Positions 26,604-35,209 of a stretch of 64,000 nucleotides of DNA are shown here, piece by piece. The stretch's first letter is position 1; the number at the start of each line of letters is the position of its first letter. Source of the DNA: an uncultured Lachnospiraceae bacterium (GTDB lineage: Bacteria > Bacillota > Clostridia > Lachnospirales > Lachnospiraceae); NCBI GenBank assembly GCA_910586645.1, contig CAJUIS010000001.1:153222-217221 (forward strand), given 5' to 3'. Position numbers and translations under genes: made by a program. A model generated the notes under the pieces. That model ran no database searches, was not told where the DNA came from, and saw nothing but the letters and a program-made list of their open reading frames with translations.

Positions 26604-27616
26604 GCCTCCGCCTTTGTTTTTTGGTACCAGTAGTAATCTCCCTGTCCCTTTCCGTAGTTTTGAATTTCCACATCTACGTCATAGTAGTAGGTTACTTTGT
26701 CTACAACTGCATAATTCCAGGAATGCGGCGGCTTTGTACCGTTTCGGTTCAGATAATAGCCGCTGCAGATTCCTGCTTCAATCCCCACATGATTGCATAA
26801 AATTTTAAAAATGGCGGCATTGTCTGTGCATACGCCGACCCTGTGTTCCATATTCCAGGATCTGCGAATCAGATTATAGTCATTGGTATAGACCAGATTT
26901 CCTTCTTCTTGGAGCTGATCTGTTTTCTTCCGGTATGATTTGATTTTCTTCTTCACCGCAGCGGAAGACAAACGGTAATATTTTTTGTAGGAACCGCCCT
27001 CATAATAATGCTCATGCTTTTGATTCACTGTCATCCAATGATATATTCGCCGCACCTTTTCGCTTTCACTCTGAGACGCCTTAATTTTGGCTTCCTTTAT
27101 GATTTGCTCCGCCATATAATCCACTTTTTCATCTCCTGTCAGCTTCAAAACAGGCCCGGATGACGCTTTGGCCGACACTTTAAATCTGCATTTTTTTTGA
27201 GACAGGATTGTATTTCCTTCTTTTGAAAGAACTGCAAGCTCCGCTGTATAAGAGCCTTTTTTTACATATTTTTTAGCGGAAGCCTTCGCTTCATTCTTTT
27301 TGCCGGGCTTTCCGTTCCATTTATAATCAATGGCGCCGCCCATGCTGTTTTTGTATTTTTTCTCAAATACATACTTTCCTTTTGCATTATAAATCCTAAG
27401 ACGAATATCCACCGTCCGGCCTGACGTATTGACATAAGCTTTTATCAAAAGCGATTTGCCTTTGCCCGGGCAAAACCCTTTTTTCCCGGCAGAAACGCCG
27501 AAACTTTCTATCATTTGCCCTTCCTTTGCAAACGTCTGCCCCGTCAATCCAAAACCAAGCAGTGTGCAAAGAAAAAACAGCAGTAAAATTTTTGAAACAG
27601 GATATTTCGTTTTCAC
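26570..27616 (-). CDS. Secreted transglutaminase-like protein
   Basis: The best start is GTG at 27616, with GGAGGAG 6 nt upstream; the ATG at 27640 precedes that site. The roughly 348-aa product has a signal peptide (hydrophobic to about residue 28, cleavage near TFA), a beta-sandwich region resembling FlgD-type Ig folds (RLRIYNAKGKYVFEKKYKN, DYKWNGK), and a transglutaminase/protease-like domain with probable triad Cys (RVGVCTDNA), His (PPHSWNY) and Asp (YYYDVDVE). Such domains act as peptidases or cross-linkers at the cell surface. Substrate unknown. Confidence 0.82.
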   Translation of the reverse strand: MKTKYPVSKILLLFFLCTLLGFGLTGQTFAKEGQMIESFGVSAGKKGFCPGKGKSLLIKAYVNTSGRTVDIRLRIYNAKGKYVFEKKYKNSMGGAIDYKWNGKPGKKNEAKASAKKYVKKGSYTAELAVLSKEGNTILSQKKCRFKVSAKASSGPVLKLTGDEKVDYMAEQIIKEAKIKASQSESEKVRRIYHWMTVNQKHEHYYEGGSYKKYYRLSSAAVKKKIKSYRKKTDQLQEEGNLVYTNDYNLIRRSWNMEHRVGVCTDNAAIFKILCNHVGIEAGICSGYYLNRNGTKPPHSWNYAVVDKVTYYYDVDVEIQNYGKGQGDYYWYQKTKAEAKKTHQFVTID

Positions 27617-27652
27617 AGATTCTCCTCCTTTGTTTTCCATACGCCGTTTCCC

Positions 27653-29191
27653 CTACAGCATCGGCGCAAACAGGCGCAGTACGCTCTGCAGCGCCTGAAT
27701 CAGTATGTTTCTTTTTTTACAGAAATCCAGCGTAATCTCCCTGGATTTTTCAATTGTGTCAAGAGCATCCTCTTTCACCTGCATAACCGCCTGGGAACAA
27801 TACATAAATATTCCGCATTCAAAATGAAGATACAGGCTTCTGTAATCCAGATTTACCGTCCCTACCGTCGCAACTTTGTCGTCACAGACAAAACATTTTG
27901 CATGGATAAATCCCGGCTTATACTGGTAAATCTTAACGCCGTTTTGAATTAACTGCTCGTAATAAGACTGCGTCAACAGAAAAACAAGCTTTTTATCCGG
28001 TATTTCCGGCGTGACAATCCGGACGTCAATGCCGCATTTCGCGGCGTTCTGCAGAGCCACGATAATCTCATTGTCCACAATCAGATACGGCGTAAAAATA
28101 TAGACGTACTGCTTCGCATGATTGATAATATTTAAATAAATATTTTCTCCGACATTTTCGTGATCCAGCGGCGTGTCGCTGTACGGCTGTACAAATCCGT
28201 CCTCCGGATAATCTTTTTTATGATATGTCTCCGGCAAAAACTGAAGATAATCTTCTGAAGTCTGCTTGATGTAATTCCACATTTCAAGAAACATCGTGGT
28301 AAGGCTCCAGACCGCCTCTCCCTTCACTTCAATTCCCGCGTCTTTCCAGTACCCGAACCGTTCTTTCTGATTGATGTATTCGTCCGCAATATTAATGCCC
28401 CCGGTAAATCCTACCTGTCCGTCCACAACCAGGATTTTGCGGTGATCCCTGTGATTTAAAATCGTGGAAAGAATCGGGCGGAACGGATTAAACGCCGCAC
28501 ATTCAATTCCCATCTTTTTCAGATTTTTGGAAAAATGGCGCGGCAGCGTCTTAATGCATCCGACATCGTCATAAATCAGGCGGACAATCACGCCTTCTTT
28601 TACTTTCCGCTCCAGAATTTCCACGATTGTCTTTAACATAATTCCTTCATCAATAATGAAATATTCCAGAAAAATAAATTCTTCCGCCCGTTCCATGGCT
28701 CCAATCATATCTGCAAACATTGCTTCTCCGGACGGGTAATATTTTGTTTTTGAATTCCGGTACAGCGGAAATCTTGCCCAGTCGCGAATATACCGCGACT
28801 GCTGGGCCACTCCGGGATCCGCTGCCGCAAGCTCTTCCATTGCAATAAAATCAATCGGAAGACATGCCGTAACTTCCCTGTGAACGATATCCATGCGTTC
28901 CTGCGTGCGCTTGGTCAGGTCGGATTTTCCAAACACAGCGTACAGCGCTATGCCAAGCACAGGCAGAGCCAGGATAATAATCGTCCATGCAAGTTTATAA
29001 TAAGGATTGCTCCAATTATTGATTACAACCAGAACATAAAAAAAGGCAAGGATGCGGATGCCGATTTCAACAACTGCGTACCGGGCGCTGAAATCATACA
29101 GCGTCCAAAACAGCCAGAAAAACTGGAAAACGATGACTAACGCCACGATAAACATCCTGTTAAATACCATACTTGCAATCCGTTTTAACAT
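27653..29191 (-). CDS. cls: Cardiolipin synthase
   Basis: This 512-aa phospholipase-D-superfamily enzyme condenses phosphatidylglycerol into cardiolipin. Two or three N-terminal membrane helices (about 10-70) precede two HKD catalytic motifs: HRKILVVDGQVGFTGG (about 245-260) and HAKCFVCDDKVATVGTVN (about 425-442). Length and layout match bacterial ClsA. AGGAGG precedes the ATG. It is followed after 36 bp by the transglutaminase-like gene. Confidence 0.94.
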   Translation of the reverse strand: MLKRIASMVFNRMFIVALVIVFQFFWLFWTLYDFSARYAVVEIGIRILAFFYVLVVINNWSNPYYKLAWTIIILALPVLGIALYAVFGKSDLTKRTQERMDIVHREVTACLPIDFIAMEELAAADPGVAQQSRYIRDWARFPLYRNSKTKYYPSGEAMFADMIGAMERAEEFIFLEYFIIDEGIMLKTIVEILERKVKEGVIVRLIYDDVGCIKTLPRHFSKNLKKMGIECAAFNPFRPILSTILNHRDHRKILVVDGQVGFTGGINIADEYINQKERFGYWKDAGIEVKGEAVWSLTTMFLEMWNYIKQTSEDYLQFLPETYHKKDYPEDGFVQPYSDTPLDHENVGENIYLNIINHAKQYVYIFTPYLIVDNEIIVALQNAAKCGIDVRIVTPEIPDKKLVFLLTQSYYEQLIQNGVKIYQYKPGFIHAKCFVCDDKVATVGTVNLDYRSLYLHFECGIFMYCSQAVMQVKEDALDTIEKSREITLDFCKKRNILIQALQSVLRLFAPML

Positions 29192-29213
29192 TGCCTCCTC
29201 CTTCGTAACAATC

Positions 29214-30095
29214 TTATAATAACCGGTTTAAATATACAACTCCCCAATATTTTTGTCCGCCGGCCTCTTTAAGCACAACCGCCCGTTCATACAGGCGAAG
29301 CTTCACCTGCGCAGGCGTCATATTCGGATATTTCTGCAAAAGAAGCGCAATTGCTCCCGAAATAACCGGTGCGGACATAGACGTGCCGCTTTTGACTTCG
29401 TAGCCTCCCCCTCTCACCGAACAGCTTTTTATCGCCGTTCCGGGAGCCAGAATCTCCGGCTTTACCACACAGCGCTCCGTCGGCCCTCTTCCACTGTAGC
29501 CTCTTTTCAGGCCTCGTTTCTGTCTCACATAATCATCAATGCTTCCAACGGTGATAATGCTTCTGCACTGGCCCGGAATGGTCACGCTGTTTTTTCCCGG
29601 CCCGTTGTTCCCGGCTGCCGCTACAACGACAATTCCATGATTCCACGCCTTCTCAACGGCAGCCATCAGATTCCCCTTTTCTTCCTCGTCCGCCGTCGGA
29701 AGCATACCGACTGATATATTTAAAATCCGGATATTGTATTTTTTTTGATTTTCTATCACAAAATCAATCGCTTTCAGAACCTGAGCCGTATTTCCGTTCC
29801 CTTTCCGGTCTAAAACTTTTGTCACAAAAAGACTGCATTCCGGCGCCATGCCCATATAAAGCCCCCGGCTCATTTTTCCGCTTCCCGCAATAATCCCGGC
29901 CACATGGCATCCATGCCCGTTGTCATCATATGCCCTTGCCCTTCCCTGCGTAAAATCCGTAAAATCCAAAATACGGCTGTCAAAATCCGGATGCATGGCA
30001 ATTCCCGTATCCATGATGGCAACTGTAATCCCGCGGCCGGTAATCCCTTCTCTGTGCGCGTAGTCTGCCCTTAATTTCTGACGAACCTGATTCAT
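29214..30095 (-). CDS. Subtilisin-like (S8) serine protease without signal peptide
   Basis: This 293-aa protease has the catalytic triad Asp (AIMDTGIAMHP), His (NGHGCHVAGIIAG) and Ser (GTSMSAPV), plus the oxyanion Asn (AAGNNGPG). There is no signal peptide and almost no propeptide: the catalytic domain begins at about residue 20. This resembles intracellular subtilisins. The promoter is at 30175-30203 with a leader of about 73 nt. The binding site before the ATG is weak (AAAGG). Confidence 0.9.
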   Translation of the reverse strand: MNQVRQKLRADYAHREGITGRGITVAIMDTGIAMHPDFDSRILDFTDFTQGRARAYDDNGHGCHVAGIIAGSGKMSRGLYMGMAPECSLFVTKVLDRKGNGNTAQVLKAIDFVIENQKKYNIRILNISVGMLPTADEEEKGNLMAAVEKAWNHGIVVVAAAGNNGPGKNSVTIPGQCRSIITVGSIDDYVRQKRGLKRGYSGRGPTERCVVKPEILAPGTAIKSCSVRGGGYEVKSGTSMSAPVISGAIALLLQKYPNMTPAQVKLRLYERAVVLKEAGGQKYWGVVYLNRLL

Positions 30096-30174
30096 CCCAT
30101 AAAATGCCTTTTCTTTTAGTCTATGCGTCAGAAAAAAAGGCGTTCCGAACGGGCAAAAAGCAAGCTGTTCTTTT

Positions 30175-30203
30175 ATTGTATAAAATATGCCTGTTTTTGT
30201 CCA
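30175..30203 (-). promoter_or_regulatory. Promoter of the S8 protease gene
   Basis: On the minus strand, TGGACA at 30198-30203, 17-bp spacer, TACAAT at 30175-30180. Confidence 0.6.
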
Positions 30204-30266
30204 TAGAAAACGGCAGGATTTTTTATCATCATAATCACCCCGCCGTTTATCCTTAATCTTATGTTT

Positions 30267-32363
30267 TTATTTTGTATATCTGGCAACATCCTTCATAGAA
30301 AAACTGATGCGCCCCATCTTATCTTTTCCAAGACATACGACAGTCACTTTGTCCCCAAGCGTCAGAACGTCTTCTACACGGTTGATTCTCTCTTTGGAAA
30401 TCTTCGATATATGAATCATGCCCTCTTTTCCCGGAGCAAATTCAACAAATGCGCCAAATTCTTTAATGCTTACAATTTTGCCTTTGAAAATCTGCCCTTC
30501 TTCAAAATCAGTCGTAATAATCTTTATCATCTCCACAGCCTGATCCATAGCCGCAGGATCCGTACCGCAGACAGATACCGCTCCATCGTCTGTAATGTCA
30601 ATCTTAACGCCTGTCCGGTCAATAATCTCATTGATTGTCTTGCCTCTCTGTCCGACTACGTCGCCAATCTTTGCCGGATCAATCTGAATCTGGACAATCT
30701 TCGGGGCGTATTTGCTGATTTCCTTTCTTGGTTCTGAAATCGCCTTCGACATACATTCGTCCATAATGAACAGTCTCGCTTCCCTCGTCCTTGCAATCGC
30801 CTCTTCCACAATCGGCCTTGTCAGTCCGTGAATTTTAATGTCCATCTGAATTGCCGTAATGCCTTCTTTTGTTCCGGTCACTTTAAAATCCATGTCTCCA
30901 AAAAAGTCCTCAAGTCCCTGAATATCCGTCAGCACCAGATAATCATCGTCCGTATCCCCTGTAACAAGACCGCAGGAAATGCCTGCCACCATCTTTTTAA
31001 TCGGTACGCCTGCAGCCATAAGAGCCATGCAGGAAGCGCAGGTCGACGCCATGGAGGTGGAGCCGTTTGACTCAAACGTCTCGGAAACAGCGCGGATTGC
31101 ATATGGAAATTCTTCCACGGAAGGAAGCATCGGAATCAATGCGCGTTCCGCCAAAGCGCCATGTCCAATTTCCCGGCGCCCAGGACCTCTCGACGGTTTC
31201 GTCTCGCCCACGGAGTAAGACGGGAAATTGTAATGGTGCATATAGCGTTTCTCCGTAATATTCTCATCAATTCCGTCCACTCTCTGAATTTCCGACAGAG
31301 GCGCAAGCGTCACGACGTCGCATATCTGCGTCTGCCCTCTTGTAAACATCGCCGATCCATGAACCCTTGGAATCAAATCCACTTCCGCGGCCAGAGGACG
31401 GATTTCGTCGATTGCGCGCCCGTCCGGACGTTTGTGATCTTTTAAAATCATTTTCCGCACCGTCTTCTTCTGATACTGGTAAATGGCTTCATCCAAAACA
31501 GAAAGCCATTCCTCATTCTCTGCAAACGCTTCTGTCAGCCGTTCGGCAATGACGCGGATATTTTCTTCCCTGACCTGTTTCTGGTCTGTAAACACTGCCG
31601 TTTCCATTTCTTCCGGCGGAACAATCCTCCTGATTTCTTCAAACATCTCTTCCGGGATCGCACAGCTTGTATACGTATGCTTTTCCCTTCCGACTTCCGA
31701 AACAATTTCATTGATAAACGCAATAATCGTCTGGTTCACATCATGCGCCATATAAATCGCTTCCAGCATCTTCTCTTCCGGAATCTCATTTGCTCCGGCT
31801 TCAATCATAATGACTTTTTCCGAAGTGGAAGCTACCGTCAGCATCAAATCGCCATTGTCCCACTGTGCCTGGGAAGGGTTGACAATAAATTCGCCGTTTT
31901 CCATTCCCACCTGCGTCATCGCGCACGGACCGTCAAACGGAATGTCAGAAATGCATGTGGAAACAGCGGCTCCAAGCATTGCCAGAAGTTCCGGCCGGCA
32001 CTGCGGGTCTACGCTCATTACCATATTGTTTAACGTTACGTCATTCCGGTAATCTTTTGGAAACAGCGGACGCATCGGACGGTCAATGACACGCGCTGTC
32101 AAAACCGCATTTTCCGACGCCTTTCCCTCTCTTTTGTTGAATCCTCCCGGAATTTTGCCGACAGAATACATCTTCTCTTCAAACTCCACGCTTAAAGGAA
32201 AGAAATCTATCCCGTCCCTTGGTTTGTCGGAAGCCGTCGCCGTAGATAACACGGTTGTCTCTCCATAGTGCATAAAAGCACATCCATTTGCCTGCTTGCC
32301 AACGCGTCCCACATCAACCGTGAGCGTTCTTCCTGCAAGCTCCATTGAAAAACTTTTGTACAT
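30267..32363 (-). CDS. pnp: Polyribonucleotide nucleotidyltransferase
   Basis: This 698-aa enzyme degrades RNA from the 3' end by phosphorolysis. I use the ATG at 32363 (MYKSFSMELAGRTL), with AAGGAG upstream; the 25 extra residues of the longer frame are not family-like. Two RNase PH domains flank an alpha-helical region, followed by a KH domain (VGQRGKTINEIIDRTG) and an S1 domain (GKIVSIKEFGAFVEF). Phosphate-binding GSTSMAS is present. Its leader has an inverted repeat. It lies directly downstream of rpsO and its terminator. Confidence 0.97.
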   Translation of the reverse strand: MYKSFSMELAGRTLTVDVGRVGKQANGCAFMHYGETTVLSTATASDKPRDGIDFFPLSVEFEEKMYSVGKIPGGFNKREGKASENAVLTARVIDRPMRPLFPKDYRNDVTLNNMVMSVDPQCRPELLAMLGAAVSTCISDIPFDGPCAMTQVGMENGEFIVNPSQAQWDNGDLMLTVASTSEKVIMIEAGANEIPEEKMLEAIYMAHDVNQTIIAFINEIVSEVGREKHTYTSCAIPEEMFEEIRRIVPPEEMETAVFTDQKQVREENIRVIAERLTEAFAENEEWLSVLDEAIYQYQKKTVRKMILKDHKRPDGRAIDEIRPLAAEVDLIPRVHGSAMFTRGQTQICDVVTLAPLSEIQRVDGIDENITEKRYMHHYNFPSYSVGETKPSRGPGRREIGHGALAERALIPMLPSVEEFPYAIRAVSETFESNGSTSMASTCASCMALMAAGVPIKKMVAGISCGLVTGDTDDDYLVLTDIQGLEDFFGDMDFKVTGTKEGITAIQMDIKIHGLTRPIVEEAIARTREARLFIMDECMSKAISEPRKEISKYAPKIVQIQIDPAKIGDVVGQRGKTINEIIDRTGVKIDITDDGAVSVCGTDPAAMDQAVEMIKIITTDFEEGQIFKGKIVSIKEFGAFVEFAPGKEGMIHISKISKERINRVEDVLTLGDKVTVVCLGKDKMGRISFSMKDVARYTK

Positions 32364-32409
32364 ATCTTTTCTCCTTCTTTTTTGTCTGTCAGGTGGAAGT
32401 TCCGAAACT

Positions 32410-32444
32410 ACTGATATAAGCACCGGCGCAATGCGCATATCAGT
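32410..32444 (-). promoter_or_regulatory. Stem-loop in the pnp leader
   Basis: ACTGATAT at 32410-32417 pairs with ATATCAGT at 32437-32444, and a competing pairing joins ACCGG (32422-32426) with CCGGT (32449-32453). It lies between the rpsO terminator and the pnp start. In enterobacteria pnp autoregulates through an RNase-III-cut leader hairpin; whether this one works so is inference. Confidence 0.4.
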
Positions 32445-32471
32445 GGTCCCGGTATAGCTCTTCCTCCTTAC

Positions 32472-32504
32472 AAAAATAGAGCGGAATATTCCTCCGCTCT
32501 ATTT
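32472..32504 (-). terminator. Terminator of rpsO
   Basis: A 12-bp perfect stem pairs 32474-32485 with 32493-32504, followed on the minus strand by TTTTTG. It lies 12 bp past the rpsO stop and separates rpsO from pnp, allowing partial read-through. Confidence 0.85.
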
Positions 32505-32515
32505 GAAATAATGCA

Positions 32516-32782
32516 TTACTTTCTGATACCCAAACGTTCAATTAAAGAACGGTATCTTTCGATATCCGATTTCTTTAAATAAGCTAATAAACCGCGTCTC
32601 TGACCTACCATCTTAAGCAGCCCCCTTCTGGAATGATGATCCTTCGGGTTCACCTTTAAATGCTCTGTCAGCTCCTGAATCCTTGCGGTCAAAATCGCAA
32701 TCTGAACTTCCGGTGATCCGGTGTCTCCGGGTGTCCTGCCGTATTCGGCAATAATGGCCTGTTTCTTTTCTTTTGCAATCAT
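32516..32782 (-). CDS. rpsO: Ribosomal protein S15
   Basis: This 88-aa small-subunit protein binds 16S rRNA early in assembly. The sequence is canonical (DTGSPEVQIAILTARI, HSRRGLLKMVGQRRGLL). AGGAGG precedes the ATG. It has its own promoter, a structured leader that probably allows feedback by S15, and a terminator. Confidence 0.98.
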   Translation of the reverse strand: MIAKEKKQAIIAEYGRTPGDTGSPEVQIAILTARIQELTEHLKVNPKDHHSRRGLLKMVGQRRGLLAYLKKSDIERYRSLIERLGIRK

Positions 32783-32806
32783 GTAACATCCTCCTGTTTT
32801 TTAATC

Positions 32807-32865
32807 GCCCAAACTGCATATGATACTCAGCAGAAGGTCGGAGTGTCCATCTACCGAATATGGGC
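32807..32865 (-). promoter_or_regulatory. Probable S15 autoregulatory leader (three-way junction)
   Basis: In the rpsO leader, 32861-32865 pairs with 32807-32811 (GCCCA/TGGGC) to close a junction of two hairpins: TCGG/CCGA (32854-32857 with 32838-32841) and CTGC/GCAG (32830-32833 with 32814-32817). Firmicutes rpsO leaders use a three-way junction bound by S15. Structure seen; function inferred from family. Confidence 0.55.
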
Positions 32866-32882
32866 TGAACTCATACCTGAAT

Positions 32883-32911
32883 ATATTATCACACAATTTC
32901 CGGTTTGTAAA
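32883..32911 (-). promoter_or_regulatory. Promoter of rpsO
   Basis: On the minus strand, TTTACA at 32906-32911, 17-bp spacer, TAATAT at 32883-32888. Its -35 lies 4 bp past the end of the upstream CotH gene (stop at 32915). Confidence 0.65.
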
Positions 32912-32914
32912 CGT

Positions 32915-34513
32915 CTATTTTTTGTTTTCCTTCCGTTTTTCCATCTTTTCCATATTCATAACGCCCATAACTTTCACATCGACCTCAGATGCGTCCACAA
33001 ATGCTTCTTTGCTCTCCTTCTGGCTTTCTTTTGTTGCAGGGATTGCGCCCGACAATTGTCCTAAAACGCTTTCTGCACGAAGTGAAACCACGTCAAAGAG
33101 CATATTCGCACCCGCGTCATATTCATCATAAGTATAAAACGCCGTTGGATCCGTTTTGACCAGTCCGTCGATCTGCGTTCGTATTCTCTGGTATGTTTCC
33201 GCAAATTTTCCGGCAGACACGTATTCTCTGGCAAGCTGTTCCAAATATGCATGGTACTGTGCGGCGCAGGATTCATTTTCCAGCAGTGCGTCAAAGAACT
33301 GCGTACCCAAAAACGGAGTATCAACCGGATAGTTGATCATCTCAGAGGCGCCGCCGTCTTTTCCTTCCGACATCCCGCCAAATGAAAGATTATAATCCCA
33401 GGGCAGAATGTTTAAGCGCCCGTTTGCTTCATAGAGATAATAATTATGGGCCATCGTTCCCGTCAGGCTGTCCAAATTCACCGCAAATGTATGAACCGCC
33501 ATATATTTTAAAATATTTTCGATATCCAGATACTGATCCAGCTCTTCTCCTGCATGAATATGCTCTAAAGCAGTTATCACTCTCTTATGGTCTTTACGTC
33601 CGGTATCCGTAACAGAGCCGTCCCAGATATCCTGATAGCTGTCCTCCTCATCATCTGTGTAATTTAAGTCAGCCCCTCCTCCCCCAAAATTTTCTTTGCT
33701 GTCAAATGGATTTTTACCGTCAAACGGATTTACGCCGTCAGGAGATTTTGTGCTCATATCCCTGTCCGGAGACGAAAACTCCGGTTTCTTTTGCTTTTCT
33801 TCTCCCTTTGCGCCTTCCGGCGGGCTTAAAAATCCGTTTTCAGGATCCCCTTTTGACATTCCAAAACGTCCTCCCATATTCATATTGTCCGGTTTATATA
33901 AACTGCCGTTTCCGGTCCCGTAATTTCTCAGCAAAAAGCTCTCTTCCACTGCCTCAAGCGCAAGATATACGCCCCTGTATTCCCCATTGACAGACACTTT
34001 CGCATAATTATAGAGAGAAGCGTCGGTTTCCAGATAACGGTACATATCATAAACAATGGCTTCTTTCATATTCGTAGCGTCCGCATAATTATTATTCAGA
34101 ATCAGTTTATCCAGGCCAAAACACGTCTGCCCGTCAACATAATGGTCAAATTCCAGTTTCAGGCTATACCGGTCTGTATCCGGATCCGACGCAATGGCAG
34201 TCAGGCTGGTATTCCCTTTTGGGCGAATTCCTATATTTGAAATAAGCGTTCCGTTAATTTCCACATCACAGGAATAGTATTGTTCTGAAACCGCATGTTC
34301 CAGCATCTCTTCCCAGAGTTCTCCTTCCATGCAGATATTGACTTCCATAATCTGATCCGTCTGAAACAATTCCGATTCATAACTTACCGCCATGCCCGTT
34401 CTTTCAGCTCCCTGTATCAGCCGCTTCGAATACGCCGTCATGCAGAAACACAGAAAAACAGCCGCCGCCATAAGTACGGACACAAACATCGTCATGTATT
34501 TATTCGTAATCAT
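32915..34513 (-). CDS. CotH-family protein-kinase-like membrane protein
   Basis: This 532-aa protein has an N-terminal membrane anchor or signal (about 8-27) and a CotH kinase-like domain. Family hallmarks are GIRPKGNTSL, a strand with SLKLEFDHY, LILNNNYAD, GVYLALEAVEE, and NILPWDYNLSFGG (metal-binding Asp). A glycine/proline/Asp-rich insert (about 215-295) interrupts the domain and the C-terminus is charged. CotH of Bacillus phosphorylates spore-coat proteins; the secreted versions have unknown targets. It overlaps the DUF4956 gene by 4 nt and is the last gene of a VTC-DUF4956-CotH set. Confidence 0.85.
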   Translation of the reverse strand: MITNKYMTMFVSVLMAAAVFLCFCMTAYSKRLIQGAERTGMAVSYESELFQTDQIMEVNICMEGELWEEMLEHAVSEQYYSCDVEINGTLISNIGIRPKGNTSLTAIASDPDTDRYSLKLEFDHYVDGQTCFGLDKLILNNNYADATNMKEAIVYDMYRYLETDASLYNYAKVSVNGEYRGVYLALEAVEESFLLRNYGTGNGSLYKPDNMNMGGRFGMSKGDPENGFLSPPEGAKGEEKQKKPEFSSPDRDMSTKSPDGVNPFDGKNPFDSKENFGGGGADLNYTDDEEDSYQDIWDGSVTDTGRKDHKRVITALEHIHAGEELDQYLDIENILKYMAVHTFAVNLDSLTGTMAHNYYLYEANGRLNILPWDYNLSFGGMSEGKDGGASEMINYPVDTPFLGTQFFDALLENESCAAQYHAYLEQLAREYVSAGKFAETYQRIRTQIDGLVKTDPTAFYTYDEYDAGANMLFDVVSLRAESVLGQLSGAIPATKESQKESKEAFVDASEVDVKVMGVMNMEKMEKRKENKK

Positions 34514-35181
34514 GCCATATATTCTCCATTGAAACTGACAAGCGTCGTATTTTCCACGTCCGGTATCTCATTCATCTGATTCACAAACAATGTGGAGCCA
34601 TCCTTCATACGAATCTCCGCCGTAAGCTCAATCCCCTGAGCATTTACCGTTTTGGATTTCACCGCATAACGTTTCACAGAACTCTTTAGAAGCGCAAGCG
34701 CTGCGTTCTCAGACTCCTGTGTACTGCAGTTCAGGATAAGAATATAAGCGTTGTCATATAAATTTTTATTGGCAAATACCAAAAGAACCAAACCGATCAC
34801 TGCAGATCCAATAACAGCCAGAGGAATCATTCCGGCTCCAATGACAATGCCCGCGGCAATTGCCCAGAACAGATAGACAATCTCCATCGGCTCTTTAATT
34901 GCCGTCCGAAAACGCACAATCGAAAGCGCGCCCACCATCCCGAGCGAAAGCACGACATTCGAAGTGACTGCCATAATGACAAGCGCCGTCACAAGCGAAA
35001 GGCCGACCAGAGTCATTGCAAATCCCGTAGAATACATAACTCCCGTAAACGTCTTTTTATAAATAACAAAAATAAAAAGACCTGTAATCAGCGTAAACAG
35101 CATGCCAATTAAGATATCCGGCAGAGAAAACTCCGCCATTCCCTCCAAAAAACCCGATTTAAAAATATCCTGAAATGTCAT
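34510..35181 (-). CDS. DUF4956 membrane protein
   Basis: This 223-aa protein starts at the ATG at 35181, preceded by AGGAGG; the longer frame lacks a site. It has three or four hydrophobic helices (about 18-125) and a cytoplasmic C-terminal domain of about 90 residues. The segment SIVRFRTAIKEPMEIVYLFWAIAAG fits the DUF4956 family (read in two parts). Genes of this family often lie next to VTC-like and CotH genes in Clostridia. Function unknown. Confidence 0.82.
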   Translation of the reverse strand: MTFQDIFKSGFLEGMAEFSLPDILIGMLFTLITGLFIFVIYKKTFTGVMYSTGFAMTLVGLSLVTALVIMAVTSNVVLSLGMVGALSIVRFRTAIKEPMEIVYLFWAIAAGIVIGAGMIPLAVIGSAVIGLVLLVFANKNLYDNAYILILNCSTQESENAALALLKSSVKRYAVKSKTVNAQGIELTAEIRMKDGSTLFVNQMNEIPDVENTTLVSFNGEYMA

Positions 35182-35209
35182 TGTATTTTCCTCCTTCTTA
35201 CACGCAAAA

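Noticed and set aside
30208..30248. Terminator of pnp
   Set aside because: The 7-bp stem has a 27-nt loop and no U-tract; it is too weak to call.
30828..32268. Several plus-strand ORFs opposite pnp
   Set aside because: They have no binding sites and biased, unprotein-like composition; they are shadows of the pnp frame.
32915..34513. Spore-coat protein locus
   Set aside because: The CotH-like protein has a membrane anchor and no spore-coat genes nearby, so a sporulation role is not supported.
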